DNA of 64,000 nt from Phycisphaeraceae bacterium (GTDB lineage Bacteria; Planctomycetota; Phycisphaerae; Phycisphaerales; Phycisphaeraceae): contig JAJDCU010000021.1 in assembly GCA_029260655.1 (NCBI GenBank), positions 62,001-126,000 on the forward strand. The letters run 5' to 3'. The notes below the pieces were generated by a model. It did no database searches and had not been told where the DNA came from. It was given only the letters and a program-made list of their open reading frames with translations. Both the position numbers and the translations under genes were made by a program. This document shows, piece after piece, positions 54,530-62,230 of the stretch; positions within the stretch are counted from its first letter, which is position 1; each line of letters starts with the position of its first letter.

Positions 54530-55225
54530 ATGATGAGAGTGACGCAGAAGAAACTTGGCGGATTGGCCGCAGCCGGGCTCGTCGCCGGGCTGGTGCTCAG
54601 TCCAACCGCCCAGGCCGCCGTGACCGTCTCGGTCGGCGATTCGACGGCGCCGTGGGTAGGGTTCATGAACGTGACCGAGTTACCCATCAATGGCGGTGGG
54701 TTCGTGTTCGGCAGCGGCTGGGGCGTCGCCGACCTGGTGACGACTTTTAACGACGGTGCAAACACCATGACGCTTTCACCGAACACGATCGGCGATCCCG
54801 ATCCGTTCTGGTACATCGGGGGCGGGGCGCCCGGGAACCCCGGCAACAAGATCATGGAGGCGGTCACGCACATCGCGGACGATTCGCTGGTCGGTGAGGA
54901 CATCACCTTCGAGGGGACCGTTCTGTCGAACACCTACACCGCAGCTCACACCGGCACGATCTTTATCCGTGACTTCGCGCCGGACTTTTCGAGCTTCACC
55001 GAGGTGTCCGCCCCGGCAACACCTGGCGCGTTCAGTATCAATCTCGTGACGGACCCCACCCCGGGCCGCCACATCCAGTACGGCTTCATAAGCACTGGTG
55101 AGAACGTCTGGGCCGGTGACGAGGGGCCGTTCGGCACCGTCGTGATCGGGACGATCCCCGAACCGGCTTCGATCGGCCTGTTGGCGGCGGGCGCGCTGGC
55201 GCTGGCAGGACGCCGAAGGAAATGA
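54530..55225 (+). CDS. PEP-CTERM sorting-domain protein, function unknown
   Basis: A signal peptide ends near VLSPTAQA, then a 190-residue mostly beta domain with GNPGNKIMEAVTHIADDSLVGEDITFEG and YGFISTGENVW, and the tail IPEPASIGLLAAGALALAGR with basic residues. This is a PEP-CTERM signal. The domain resembles the simple beta-sandwich type often found in PEP-CTERM proteins, but no family is certain. The frame starts at 54476, but AGGAG at 54521-54525 points to ATG 54530 (231 residues; a second ATG lies three bases on). It begins a train of secreted proteins on the plus strand. Confidence 0.75.
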   Translation: MMRVTQKKLGGLAAAGLVAGLVLSPTAQAAVTVSVGDSTAPWVGFMNVTELPINGGGFVFGSGWGVADLVTTFNDGANTMTLSPNTIGDPDPFWYIGGGAPGNPGNKIMEAVTHIADDSLVGEDITFEGTVLSNTYTAAHTGTIFIRDFAPDFSSFTEVSAPATPGAFSINLVTDPTPGRHIQYGFISTGENVWAGDEGPFGTVVIGTIPEPASIGLLAAGALALAGRRRK

Positions 55226-55236
55226 TGTAGAGAACC

Positions 55237-55285
55237 TCCTGTTAGGAACGGTCGCCCGCTCAACGGCGGGCGGCCGGATTGGAAG
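55237..55285 (+). promoter_or_regulatory. Two-hairpin RNA motif, copy 2
   Basis: TCCT-GTT-AGGA (55237-55247) is followed by GGTCGCCCGC-TCAACG-GCGGGCGGCC (55250-55275) and then GGATTGGAAGAA. It lies about 90 bases before the start of the next PEP-CTERM gene. The same order of a small hairpin, a larger hairpin beginning GGTC and ending GGCC, and a purine-rich tail also occurs at 8412-8460 and 56982-57040. Confidence 0.5.
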
Positions 55286-55374
55286 AAGTATTCGTCGCAC
55301 GTCGTACGTGTCACGAGAAAATCAAAAAACTTTGTGGCGGGCAACGTAGCCCATATTCACTTGGAGAAAATAAA

Positions 55375-56907
55375 ATGGTTGGTAGAACAGGTCTTATTTC
55401 AATGTTAGCGGCGGGGGGGCTGATGTTGGCCTCGCAGCAGGCCGGTGCGGTGATCGTGCCTTCGGCCACGGACGACGACTTATTGAACCTCGGTGTTTTA
55501 CTGGAATCAACCAGCCACTTCGAAGGCGAAACCGGCTACATCTACGAAGCCACCGCGACTACCGACAGCAACCTGTTCGCTTCCATCGGCGTGCAAGATG
55601 GCGCGGGTTTCGCAGGTTGGGCTCGCCATATCGATGTCGGCGCCGTCGCATTTGCGAATGGAGGCGCGCTGTCTGAAGGTATGGCCCTGCGTATGAGTGC
55701 ATGGGTGATGTCGAACCCCAACGATCCATTTTCCAACCCCGTCAATCCATTGAACACCCCCCCCGGCGAGGACGGATTCAGGATGGAGTTCCTCAACGTC
55801 CCCCTTGGCAGTGGATTACCCGGCAACCCTGATCTGATCCTCACGACCCCACTGTCCCCTGTCGGGACCGGTCTGTCGACCTCCGGCTGGACTCAGAAAA
55901 GCTTTTCATTCGAACTCTCCAACAATCCCTTGAGTCCCAACTTTGTCGACTTCGCGAATCTTCAGGAAGTCCGCGCCGTTATGGCCCAATCGGGTGGCGT
56001 AGGAGCTACCGGTGAGATCTTCGCCGATAACTTCAAGTTCGAAGTCTTCCCCAGCCTGGCGGCCGCCACCAATCTTATCACTAACCCGCTTCCCTCCGGC
56101 ACCCCCGGCGCCTTTGATGTCCCACCCCCACCGCCGGTGCTCAATGGCGACATCTGCTGTGGCGGTCCCACCTTCGATGGACCTGACGGATTCGTCGGGA
56201 TCGAAGACCTGAACGTCGTCCTAAGTAACTGGAACGCCACGCCCCCGCCGCCATCCCTTTCACCTGTGCTGCTCTCGGACTTCAGCAGCTTCAATCTGAC
56301 CGGCACTTATAATCAGTTCGGCGCCGGCACGTTCACGTCGGGTGCGACCGACTGGACCGTTCAGGCCAACGACTTCGGTGGCGGCTGGTTTGATTTTCCC
56401 GGTACGATCGACGCGACCGGCCGGACCGATCTGGAAATCCAACTGGACGTCAACCCCGGCAACATAGCCGACATATTCAACATCGTGCTGTTTGACGCTG
56501 ACGGCACCCAGCGCGTTTTTCGTTTCCTTGATCTGGTTGTCGGAGATAACCAGACCCTTACGATCAACCTGGATGACTTCTTTCAGGATAATGCGCCGGG
56601 CACGATCGCGGGTCTGGACCTGTCGACTATCGACCTGTTCCACATCCAAGGCACCTTCGCGAACGGCGACCCCGGTCTGCTGCTGGACCTGACGATTGAT
56701 AACCTGGAATTGTTCGAAGGCGTTCCCTTGATTGCAGGTGACATCAACAAAGATGACTTCGTCGGCATCGAAGACCTGAACGTCGTCCTGGGTGAATGGA
56801 ACTTGGGCACCCCGCCGCCGCCGGGCGGTGCGATCGTTCCCGAGCCCGCGACCCTATCGCTGCTGGCCTTCGGTGGCCTGACCATGCTGCGGCGTCGTAC
56901 GGCCTGA
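55375..56907 (+). CDS. PEP-CTERM protein with split dockerin-like repeats around an unnamed ~150-aa domain
   Basis: The 510-residue protein has a signal peptide, an N-terminal beta-rich part (about residues 30-250), then a half-dockerin with GFVGIEDLNVVLSNWN, a domain from LSDFSSFNLTG to LTIDNLELFEG (nt 56260-56730), a second half-dockerin AGDINKDDFVGIEDLN, and the tail IVPEPATLSLLAFGG. The unnamed domain is found, with clear similarity, in the proteins at 59268 and 60674 and may bind carbohydrate. The calcium loops have the pattern D-x-[ND]-x-D-[GD]-F-V. ATG 55375 follows a GGAG motif. No catalytic domain is visible, which suggests a binding or display role. Confidence 0.78.
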   Translation: MVGRTGLISMLAAGGLMLASQQAGAVIVPSATDDDLLNLGVLLESTSHFEGETGYIYEATATTDSNLFASIGVQDGAGFAGWARHIDVGAVAFANGGALSEGMALRMSAWVMSNPNDPFSNPVNPLNTPPGEDGFRMEFLNVPLGSGLPGNPDLILTTPLSPVGTGLSTSGWTQKSFSFELSNNPLSPNFVDFANLQEVRAVMAQSGGVGATGEIFADNFKFEVFPSLAAATNLITNPLPSGTPGAFDVPPPPPVLNGDICCGGPTFDGPDGFVGIEDLNVVLSNWNATPPPPSLSPVLLSDFSSFNLTGTYNQFGAGTFTSGATDWTVQANDFGGGWFDFPGTIDATGRTDLEIQLDVNPGNIADIFNIVLFDADGTQRVFRFLDLVVGDNQTLTINLDDFFQDNAPGTIAGLDLSTIDLFHIQGTFANGDPGLLLDLTIDNLELFEGVPLIAGDINKDDFVGIEDLNVVLGEWNLGTPPPPGGAIVPEPATLSLLAFGGLTMLRRRTA

Positions 56908-56981
56908 GGGTTGATGATAAACGTATGGCCTGTGGCACTTGGGGTAACGGCCAGGAACCACGGAGCCTTGACTTGAATGAT

Positions 56982-57040
56982 TGTTCGTAACGAACACTGA
57001 ATCGGTCGCCCGCTTGACGGCGCGCGGCCGCATTAAAGAA
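56982..57040 (+). promoter_or_regulatory. Two-hairpin RNA motif, copy 3
   Basis: TGTTCG-TAA-CGAACA (56982-56996) is followed by GGTCGCCCGC-TTGACG-GCGCGCGGCC (57004-57029) and then GCATTAAAGAAA. It lies 65 bases before the pseudopilin start. Both stems differ in sequence from the other two copies but keep their pairing, apart from one mismatch in the second stem. Confidence 0.5.
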
Positions 57041-57104
57041 ACGATCAGGCGGGATGTTCCCGGCATAATATTCACAGATCAGACTCTCTGAAGGAGCCTT
57101 GATA

Positions 57105-57905
57105 ATGACCGTCAAGCGAAGTGCATTCACGTTGATTGAGCTTCTGGTGGTGATCTCGATCATCGCCCTGCTGGTGGGGATCCTCCTGCCGGCGCTCGGG
57201 GCGGCACGAAAGTCGGCGCAGAACATGAAGTGCCTGTCGAACCTCAGGCAGATCGGTCTTGGTAACACGGCGTACGCCTTTTCCAGCGAGGACCAGCTGC
57301 CCCCCTCCTGGGTGAGTACAAACCGACCCGGCTGGGATCCGGAGGGCACTGAGTGGCCGGTGATTATCAATGCCTACATTACCGGTTCCGGTGATACCGG
57401 CTACAGCACTGGGGGGGACGAGGGCAACACCGAAGCGTTTCTGTGCCCCTCGGCTTTGATTGAGGGCGGTCGCTTGCACTACAGCGCATTGCGATTAATG
57501 TTTCCGATTATGCTTTGGGATGATACCCACCCAAGCTATCTTCCCTTGTACAAAACCAGCAGCGCGCTTCGTACCACTGAAGTCCTGATGATGGCTGACG
57601 GGGCGCAGACCCAACCGAATGATTTGCCTGAAGACGGTGAAGGGTTTCGCGCCTTCGCCGCGTTGGACAGGATCGATGCCGGCCGGGCCACAACCAGAAA
57701 ACATTACTTCGACTCGGCATACTTCGGCAACGACCAGAAGATTCGCGATCCGGCCGGGTTTGGTGGCGAGTTTGAGTTCCGCCACCCAGGTAACGAAGGG
57801 TCAACCAACTGGATCTACGTCGACGGACATGCCGGAAACATCTCAAAACAGAACATCACCGCACGCATGATCCGGGCCGATAGGCCACCCGGGCTCCCCA
57901 AGTGA
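57105..57905 (+). CDS. Pseudopilin-like protein with prepilin cleavage motif
   Basis: A 266-residue protein beginning [18 protein letters not shown] and continuing to [26 protein letters not shown], the type II/IV pseudopilin N-terminus. As in the protein at 7354, Ala precedes the cleaved Phe. Near the C-terminus is [20 protein letters not shown], the H-x9-DG motif. The start ATG 57105 follows AAGGAG by eight bases; the TTG at 57099 is not needed. Its position between PEP-CTERM and GH16 genes suggests a role with the carbohydrate locus, but its partner proteins are unknown. Confidence 0.87.
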   Translation: MTVKRSAFTLIELLVVISIIALLVGILLPALGAARKSAQNMKCLSNLRQIGLGNTAYAFSSEDQLPPSWVSTNRPGWDPEGTEWPVIINAYITGSGDTGYSTGGDEGNTEAFLCPSALIEGGRLHYSALRLMFPIMLWDDTHPSYLPLYKTSSALRTTEVLMMADGAQTQPNDLPEDGEGFRAFAALDRIDAGRATTRKHYFDSAYFGNDQKIRDPAGFGGEFEFRHPGNEGSTNWIYVDGHAGNISKQNITARMIRADRPPGLPK

Positions 57906-57942
57906 TCGCACCTAGGTTTTTTGTAACCGGAGTCCTCACGCG

Positions 57943-58809
57943 ATGACAATGCATCTCAAATGCTTCCCGTGGTGCAGGACCACTTGTGCTGTGTTGTTCG
58001 TGTCATTGTTCGCGCACGGTATTCATGCGCAGCTGATACAGGAACCTGCGCGATGGACGCTTACCTTCAGTGACGAGTTCGACGGCGACTCGATCGATAC
58101 CACCAAGTGGGATGTCCTGACACGCAGGGACAGCTTCAACAACGAGAAGCAGTACTACCTCCCCGAGCAGGCCTCGATCGTTGACGGCGTGCTGCGGATC
58201 ACAGCCACCAACGAGCCGCACGACGGCAAGGACTACCGCTCGGCCCGGCTGGAGAGCCGGTTCACGCAGGCCTACGGCAAGTTCGAAATCCGCGCCAAGA
58301 TCCCGACAACCAAAGGCATCTGGCCGGCGATCTGGCTTCTGCCGCGCGGCGCGCAGTGGCCGACGAGTGGTGAGATCGACATCATGGAGCACCACGGCAG
58401 CAACCCCGCCGGGGTCAGCTCCGCCATCCACTTCGCCGATGCAGAGGGGGACCACCAATTCGTCCACCGGGACTACACCGCGACCGATGACAACGGCCAG
58501 CCCGTCCGCTGGCCCGACGGCTTCCACGTCTACTTAGCCGTATGGACTCCGACCGACATCGCGATCTCCGTCGACGGCGTCGAGTACCACCGCGCCGGCC
58601 GTGACAAGACCCCCGCGATCGATACCCCAATGTCCGTGATCCTCAACACCGCCGTCGGCGGCTTCTTCGACGGCGACCCGGATGACAGCACCGTCTTCCC
58701 TCAAACCTTCGACATCGACTACGTCCGCGTCTACCAGCGGACTGGTGGTGATCCTGAATCACACCCAGATACGACATCGGTTCCGAATCAGTCCAAGCCG
58801 AATGACTGA
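57943..58809 (+). CDS. Secreted GH16 endo-beta-glucanase, laminarinase-like
   Basis: A signal peptide (residues 1-29) is followed by a GH16 beta-jelly-roll domain of about 240 residues. Landmarks: WTLTFSDEFDGDSID, then QYYLPEQASIVDGVLRITA, the family block GKFEIRAKIPTTKGIWPAIWLLP, and the catalytic GEIDIMEHHG (nucleophile E144, D146, acid/base E149). The end is PQTFDIDYVRVYQR. The IWPAIW..GEIDIMEHHG form is typical of GH16_3 laminarinases hydrolysing beta-1,3/1,6-glucans. There is no PEP-CTERM tail or dockerin, so it may be released. It starts 37 bases after the pseudopilin gene. Substrate inferred from subfamily. Confidence 0.9.
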   Translation: MTMHLKCFPWCRTTCAVLFVSLFAHGIHAQLIQEPARWTLTFSDEFDGDSIDTTKWDVLTRRDSFNNEKQYYLPEQASIVDGVLRITATNEPHDGKDYRSARLESRFTQAYGKFEIRAKIPTTKGIWPAIWLLPRGAQWPTSGEIDIMEHHGSNPAGVSSAIHFADAEGDHQFVHRDYTATDDNGQPVRWPDGFHVYLAVWTPTDIAISVDGVEYHRAGRDKTPAIDTPMSVILNTAVGGFFDGDPDDSTVFPQTFDIDYVRVYQRTGGDPESHPDTTSVPNQSKPND

Positions 58810-59267
58810 CGCATGGAGATAACGCCCGATTAATAAACCCGAGAGCCATGAGAACGCATCCGTGTGATATCGCTGAGCAATGCCAGCAGACAAGCCCCGA
58901 TCAGCCGGCGAATCGTCCTGCGGGTGCGGTCAGCACATTTGAGTACGGGTTCGGTGAGTTGGGCCTCCGTTCGAGGCCGTAGTGAGGTTAGCGGCCTATA
59001 CTTATAAACGGAGTTCTAGTATCCGCTGGTGGTGAAAGTTCTAATGGTGATGATTTATGACGCTGGCCGTCGGCACCATATGGGATCGTCAAAGTTCCAC
59101 GTATCTGAACAACCATGAACTCCTCCGCCGGTGGGGAGTTTCGTAAGAAGGTAATGGCGGAATATAGAGATTCAATCCCATTAAACGCCTTCGGGGAAGT
59201 GTGAGCAGCACGCGATTTAATGGCTGTATTTAAAAAGTATGGTGTGATTCAATCCAAGGAGGACAGC
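58810..59267. other. Intergenic region before the second dockerin protein
   Basis: Features seen here are the weak -10-like TATACTTATA near 58995-59005, the hairpin GGCCT-N7-AGGCC near 58970, AACTCC..GGAGTT around 59117-59141, and an eight-base inverted repeat CCATTAAA (59178-59185) with TTTAATGG (59216-59223). The last lies just before the start, and its loop includes the bases up to the ribosome-binding site, so it could hide it. No open frame is convincing. No clear match to the two-hairpin RNA motif was found. Confidence 0.35.
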
Positions 59268-60563
59268 ATGTTGAGAGAGATAATTACTGCCGGATTGTGC
59301 GTTGCCCTGATGGCAGCGGACGTCTCGGCTCAGGTGTTCGCCACCAACGGTGGATTCGAAACAGGTGACACCAGCGGCTGGACGTCGTTCGCCATCGGTT
59401 CGCAGACGTTCGCGATCACCGGCGACGCGAATACCGGCGCCTTTGCCGGTGAGCTGTTCAACGACTTCCTCGGACAACCCCTGGCGGTCAAACAGGCCAA
59501 CATCGGTGTCGGCAGCATCAACCCCGGTGACGCGATCAATATCTCCTTCGCCGCAAAGGGTAGCGGCACCGTAGGCGGCGAGGCTTTCGCCGAGTTCTTC
59601 TCCGAACTCACCGGCGGCGGCGTTTCGTCCACCGAACTCTTGGGCGGCGGCCCGCTGGCGCTCACCGACACCTATCAGACCTTCAACTTCAGCACGGTCG
59701 CGGGCCCTGACGTCAGCGGTGGCGTAACGCTCCAGTTCAACGCAGCCGCCGGCGCGGCCATTGGCAGCACCTCGAGACTGTTCATTGATGACGTCTCGAT
59801 TTCGTTGCTGGCTCCACCGCTGGCGGGCGATGTTACCGGTGACGGGTTCGTCGGGATCGAGGACCTCAACGTGGTCCTGGGCAACTGGAACGCCGGCACC
59901 CCGCCCACCCCACCCGTCGCTCCGGGCCCGGATGTGCTCTCCGACTTCAGCAGCGTCAACTTCGACGGCACTTATGATCAGTTCGGCACGGGTGTGTTCA
60001 CGTCCGGCGCTACTGACTTCACCATTGCGGCCAATGACTTTGGCGGTGGGTTTTTTAACCTTACCGCTCCTTTGGACGCGACCGGCGAGGACACCCTCGA
60101 AATCCAACTGGACGTCAATGCCGGCAACGTGGCCGACAAGTTTAACGTCGTCCTGGTCGATGGCGACGGCACCGAACGCGTCATCCGCTACGACGGCCTG
60201 GTGGTTGGTGATAACCAGATCCTTACAGTCGACCTGGCCAACTTCCTTCAGGACAACGGGGTGGGGGCTGTCCCCGGTCTGGACCTCTCCAACCTCACCG
60301 CATTCCACGTCCAGGGCACTTTCGAGAACGGCGACCCCGGCCTGGCATTGGACCTGACGGTTGACAACCTGGCGCTGATCGGCGGGGTGGTCCCTCTGGG
60401 GCCAGCCGACATCAATGGTGACGGATTCGTTGGCATCGAGGACCTCAACATCGTCCTGGGCAACTGGAACGCAGGAATCCCCCCGACGGTCGTTCTTCCA
60501 GAGCCCGCGGCACTGACTCTGTTTGGGCTCGGCGGCCTGATGATGCTCAGACGACGCCCTTAA
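59268..60563 (+). CDS. PEP-CTERM protein with N-terminal CBM-like domain and split dockerin around the unnamed domain
   Basis: A signal peptide (1-21) precedes a domain beginning ATNGGFETGDTSGWTSF, with FAAKGSGTVGGEAFAEFF and SRLFIDDVSISLL at its end, the pattern of CBM4/9/22-like carbohydrate-binding modules. Then comes a half-dockerin DVTGDGFVGIEDLNVVLGNWN, the domain from LSDFSSVNFDG to LTVDNLALIGG (nt 59932-60385), a second half-dockerin DINGDGFVGIEDLN and the tail VLPEPAALTLFGLGG. ATG 59268 has AAGGAGG upstream (431 residues); the frame is open to 59220. No catalytic domain is visible. It could be a scaffold or polysaccharide-binding protein partnered with the adjacent GH16 enzymes. Confidence 0.8.
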   Translation: MLREIITAGLCVALMAADVSAQVFATNGGFETGDTSGWTSFAIGSQTFAITGDANTGAFAGELFNDFLGQPLAVKQANIGVGSINPGDAINISFAAKGSGTVGGEAFAEFFSELTGGGVSSTELLGGGPLALTDTYQTFNFSTVAGPDVSGGVTLQFNAAAGAAIGSTSRLFIDDVSISLLAPPLAGDVTGDGFVGIEDLNVVLGNWNAGTPPTPPVAPGPDVLSDFSSVNFDGTYDQFGTGVFTSGATDFTIAANDFGGGFFNLTAPLDATGEDTLEIQLDVNAGNVADKFNVVLVDGDGTERVIRYDGLVVGDNQILTVDLANFLQDNGVGAVPGLDLSNLTAFHVQGTFENGDPGLALDLTVDNLALIGGVVPLGPADINGDGFVGIEDLNIVLGNWNAGIPPTVVLPEPAALTLFGLGGLMMLRRRP

Positions 60564-60673
60564 AGGCAAACGCCCGGGCGGTGTGATGGCTATGGGTATG
60601 GCTCGAGGATGGTGTGGGACGCGGCGGTCTCCACAGTTGAGAGATGCAGTATTTCAAGGACTAGGAGTGATAG

Positions 60674-62212
60674 ATGGTAACGGTGACAGCAAAACAGGGA
60701 TTCATCGTGGCAGTCGCCTGCACTCTGGGGGCGTGCCTGGGCCAAGCCGCACACGCTCAGGTGCCGGATGTTCCCGGGTGGGGCCTTGTCTGGAACGATG
60801 AGTTTGACGGCACGGCTCTGGACACCGGCCGGTGGCTGGCGCTTAACCGCAAGGACAGCTTCAACAACGAGAAGCAGTACTACCGGCCTGAGCAGGTTTC
60901 TGTCAGCGGCGGGCAGTTGCACCTGACCGCGACGGATCAGCCTCTTGCCGGCAAGCAGTACCGCTCGGGTCTGGTCACCACACACGAGGAACACCTCTAC
61001 GGGCGTTGGGAAGTCCGTGCGAACCTGCCGACGACCCAGGGGATGTGGCCCGCCATCTGGCTACTGCCTGACACCACCGTCACAACCTGGCCTCTGGGCG
61101 GCGAGATCGACATCATGGAGAACCGCGGGAGTCAGCCGAACCTGACCTCCAGCGCCTACCACTGGAACACCACGCCGAACACCAGCCAATTCGTCTTTCA
61201 CGAGTACACCGCCACCGAGGGCGGGCAGCCGGTCAACTTCCATGAGAGTTTCCACAACTACGCCGTGGAGTGGGAAGCGGACCAGATCCGCTACTACGTC
61301 GACGACAACCTGCACTTCACCGTGAACAACCCCCAGGCCCCCCAGACCGTCCCGATGAGCCTGATCATCAACTTGGCGGTGGGGGGAAATTTCGGCGGCG
61401 ACCCGGACGGCTCGACCGTGTTCCCCCAGACCTTCGACATCGAGCACGTGCGCTACTGGCAACGGGCTGTTTCCCTGCAAGGCGACGTCGACAACGACGG
61501 GTTCGTGGGGATCACCGACCTGAACATCGTCCTGGGCGAGTGGAACCAGGGCAACCCGCCGGGGTCAGGCGTGCTGCTGTCCGACTTCGGCAACTTCAAC
61601 CTGACCGAGACGTATGCCCAATGGATCAGTGGCGCGTTCACCTCCGGCGTCAACGACTTCCGCGTCCAGGCCAACGACTTCGGCGGCGGCTGGAAAGCGC
61701 TGCCGTCCCTCGACGCGACCGGCGAGACATCATTGCAGGTCAGGCTGGACGTCGGCCCCGCCAACGTGGCGGACAAGTTCAACATCGTCCTGGTCGACGG
61801 CGACGGCACCGAGCGCGTTTACCGATTTGATAACCTATTGGTCGGGGATAACCAGACGCTCTCGATCGACCTGGCCAACTTTCTCCAGGACAACGTGCCC
61901 GGAGCCGTCCCCGGCCTGGACCTGTCAAACCTGACGGCGTTCCACACCCAGGGCACGTTTGGCAACGGCGACCCGGGCCTTGCGATGGACCTGACGTTTG
62001 ACAACCTGTCGCTGGGCGCCGCCGAGGCGTTTTTTCTGCAAGGCGACCTCGACGGCGACGGCTTCGTCGGGATTACCGACCTGAACATCATCCTGGGCAA
62101 CTGGAACGCGGGTACACCGCCGTCGATCGAAACACTGGAGCTGGTTCCAGAGCCCGCATCCATGGTTTTCATGATGCTGTGCGGCATCGGGCTACTTCGT
62201 GGGCGTCACTAA
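60674..62212 (+). CDS. GH16 endo-beta-glucanase with split dockerin around the unnamed domain and PEP-CTERM tail
   Basis: This 512-residue protein contains a signal peptide (1-28), a GH16 domain (30-265) with WNDEFDGTALDTG, MWPAIWLLPDTT and GGEIDIMENRG (E144, D146, E149), a half-dockerin DVDNDGFVGITDLNIVLGEWN, the unnamed domain from LLSDFGNFNLTE to LTFDNLSLGA (nt 61566-62020), a second half-dockerin DLDGDGFVGITDLN and the tail LVPEPASMVFMMLCGIGLL. It is the only one of the three related proteins with a catalytic domain. It likely cuts beta-1,3-glucan at the cell surface. The GH16 part resembles the enzyme at 57943 but is clearly diverged. Confidence 0.9.
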   Translation: MVTVTAKQGFIVAVACTLGACLGQAAHAQVPDVPGWGLVWNDEFDGTALDTGRWLALNRKDSFNNEKQYYRPEQVSVSGGQLHLTATDQPLAGKQYRSGLVTTHEEHLYGRWEVRANLPTTQGMWPAIWLLPDTTVTTWPLGGEIDIMENRGSQPNLTSSAYHWNTTPNTSQFVFHEYTATEGGQPVNFHESFHNYAVEWEADQIRYYVDDNLHFTVNNPQAPQTVPMSLIINLAVGGNFGGDPDGSTVFPQTFDIEHVRYWQRAVSLQGDVDNDGFVGITDLNIVLGEWNQGNPPGSGVLLSDFGNFNLTETYAQWISGAFTSGVNDFRVQANDFGGGWKALPSLDATGETSLQVRLDVGPANVADKFNIVLVDGDGTERVYRFDNLLVGDNQTLSIDLANFLQDNVPGAVPGLDLSNLTAFHTQGTFGNGDPGLAMDLTFDNLSLGAAEAFFLQGDLDGDGFVGITDLNIILGNWNAGTPPSIETLELVPEPASMVFMMLCGIGLLRGRH

Positions 62213-62230
62213 AGACGGGGTTTCTGTGTG

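Noticed and set aside
55237-57040. c-di-GMP-I riboswitch in the two-hairpin leaders
   Set aside because: The conserved aptamer bases such as ACGCAAAGC are absent, although a GGCC end resembles it.
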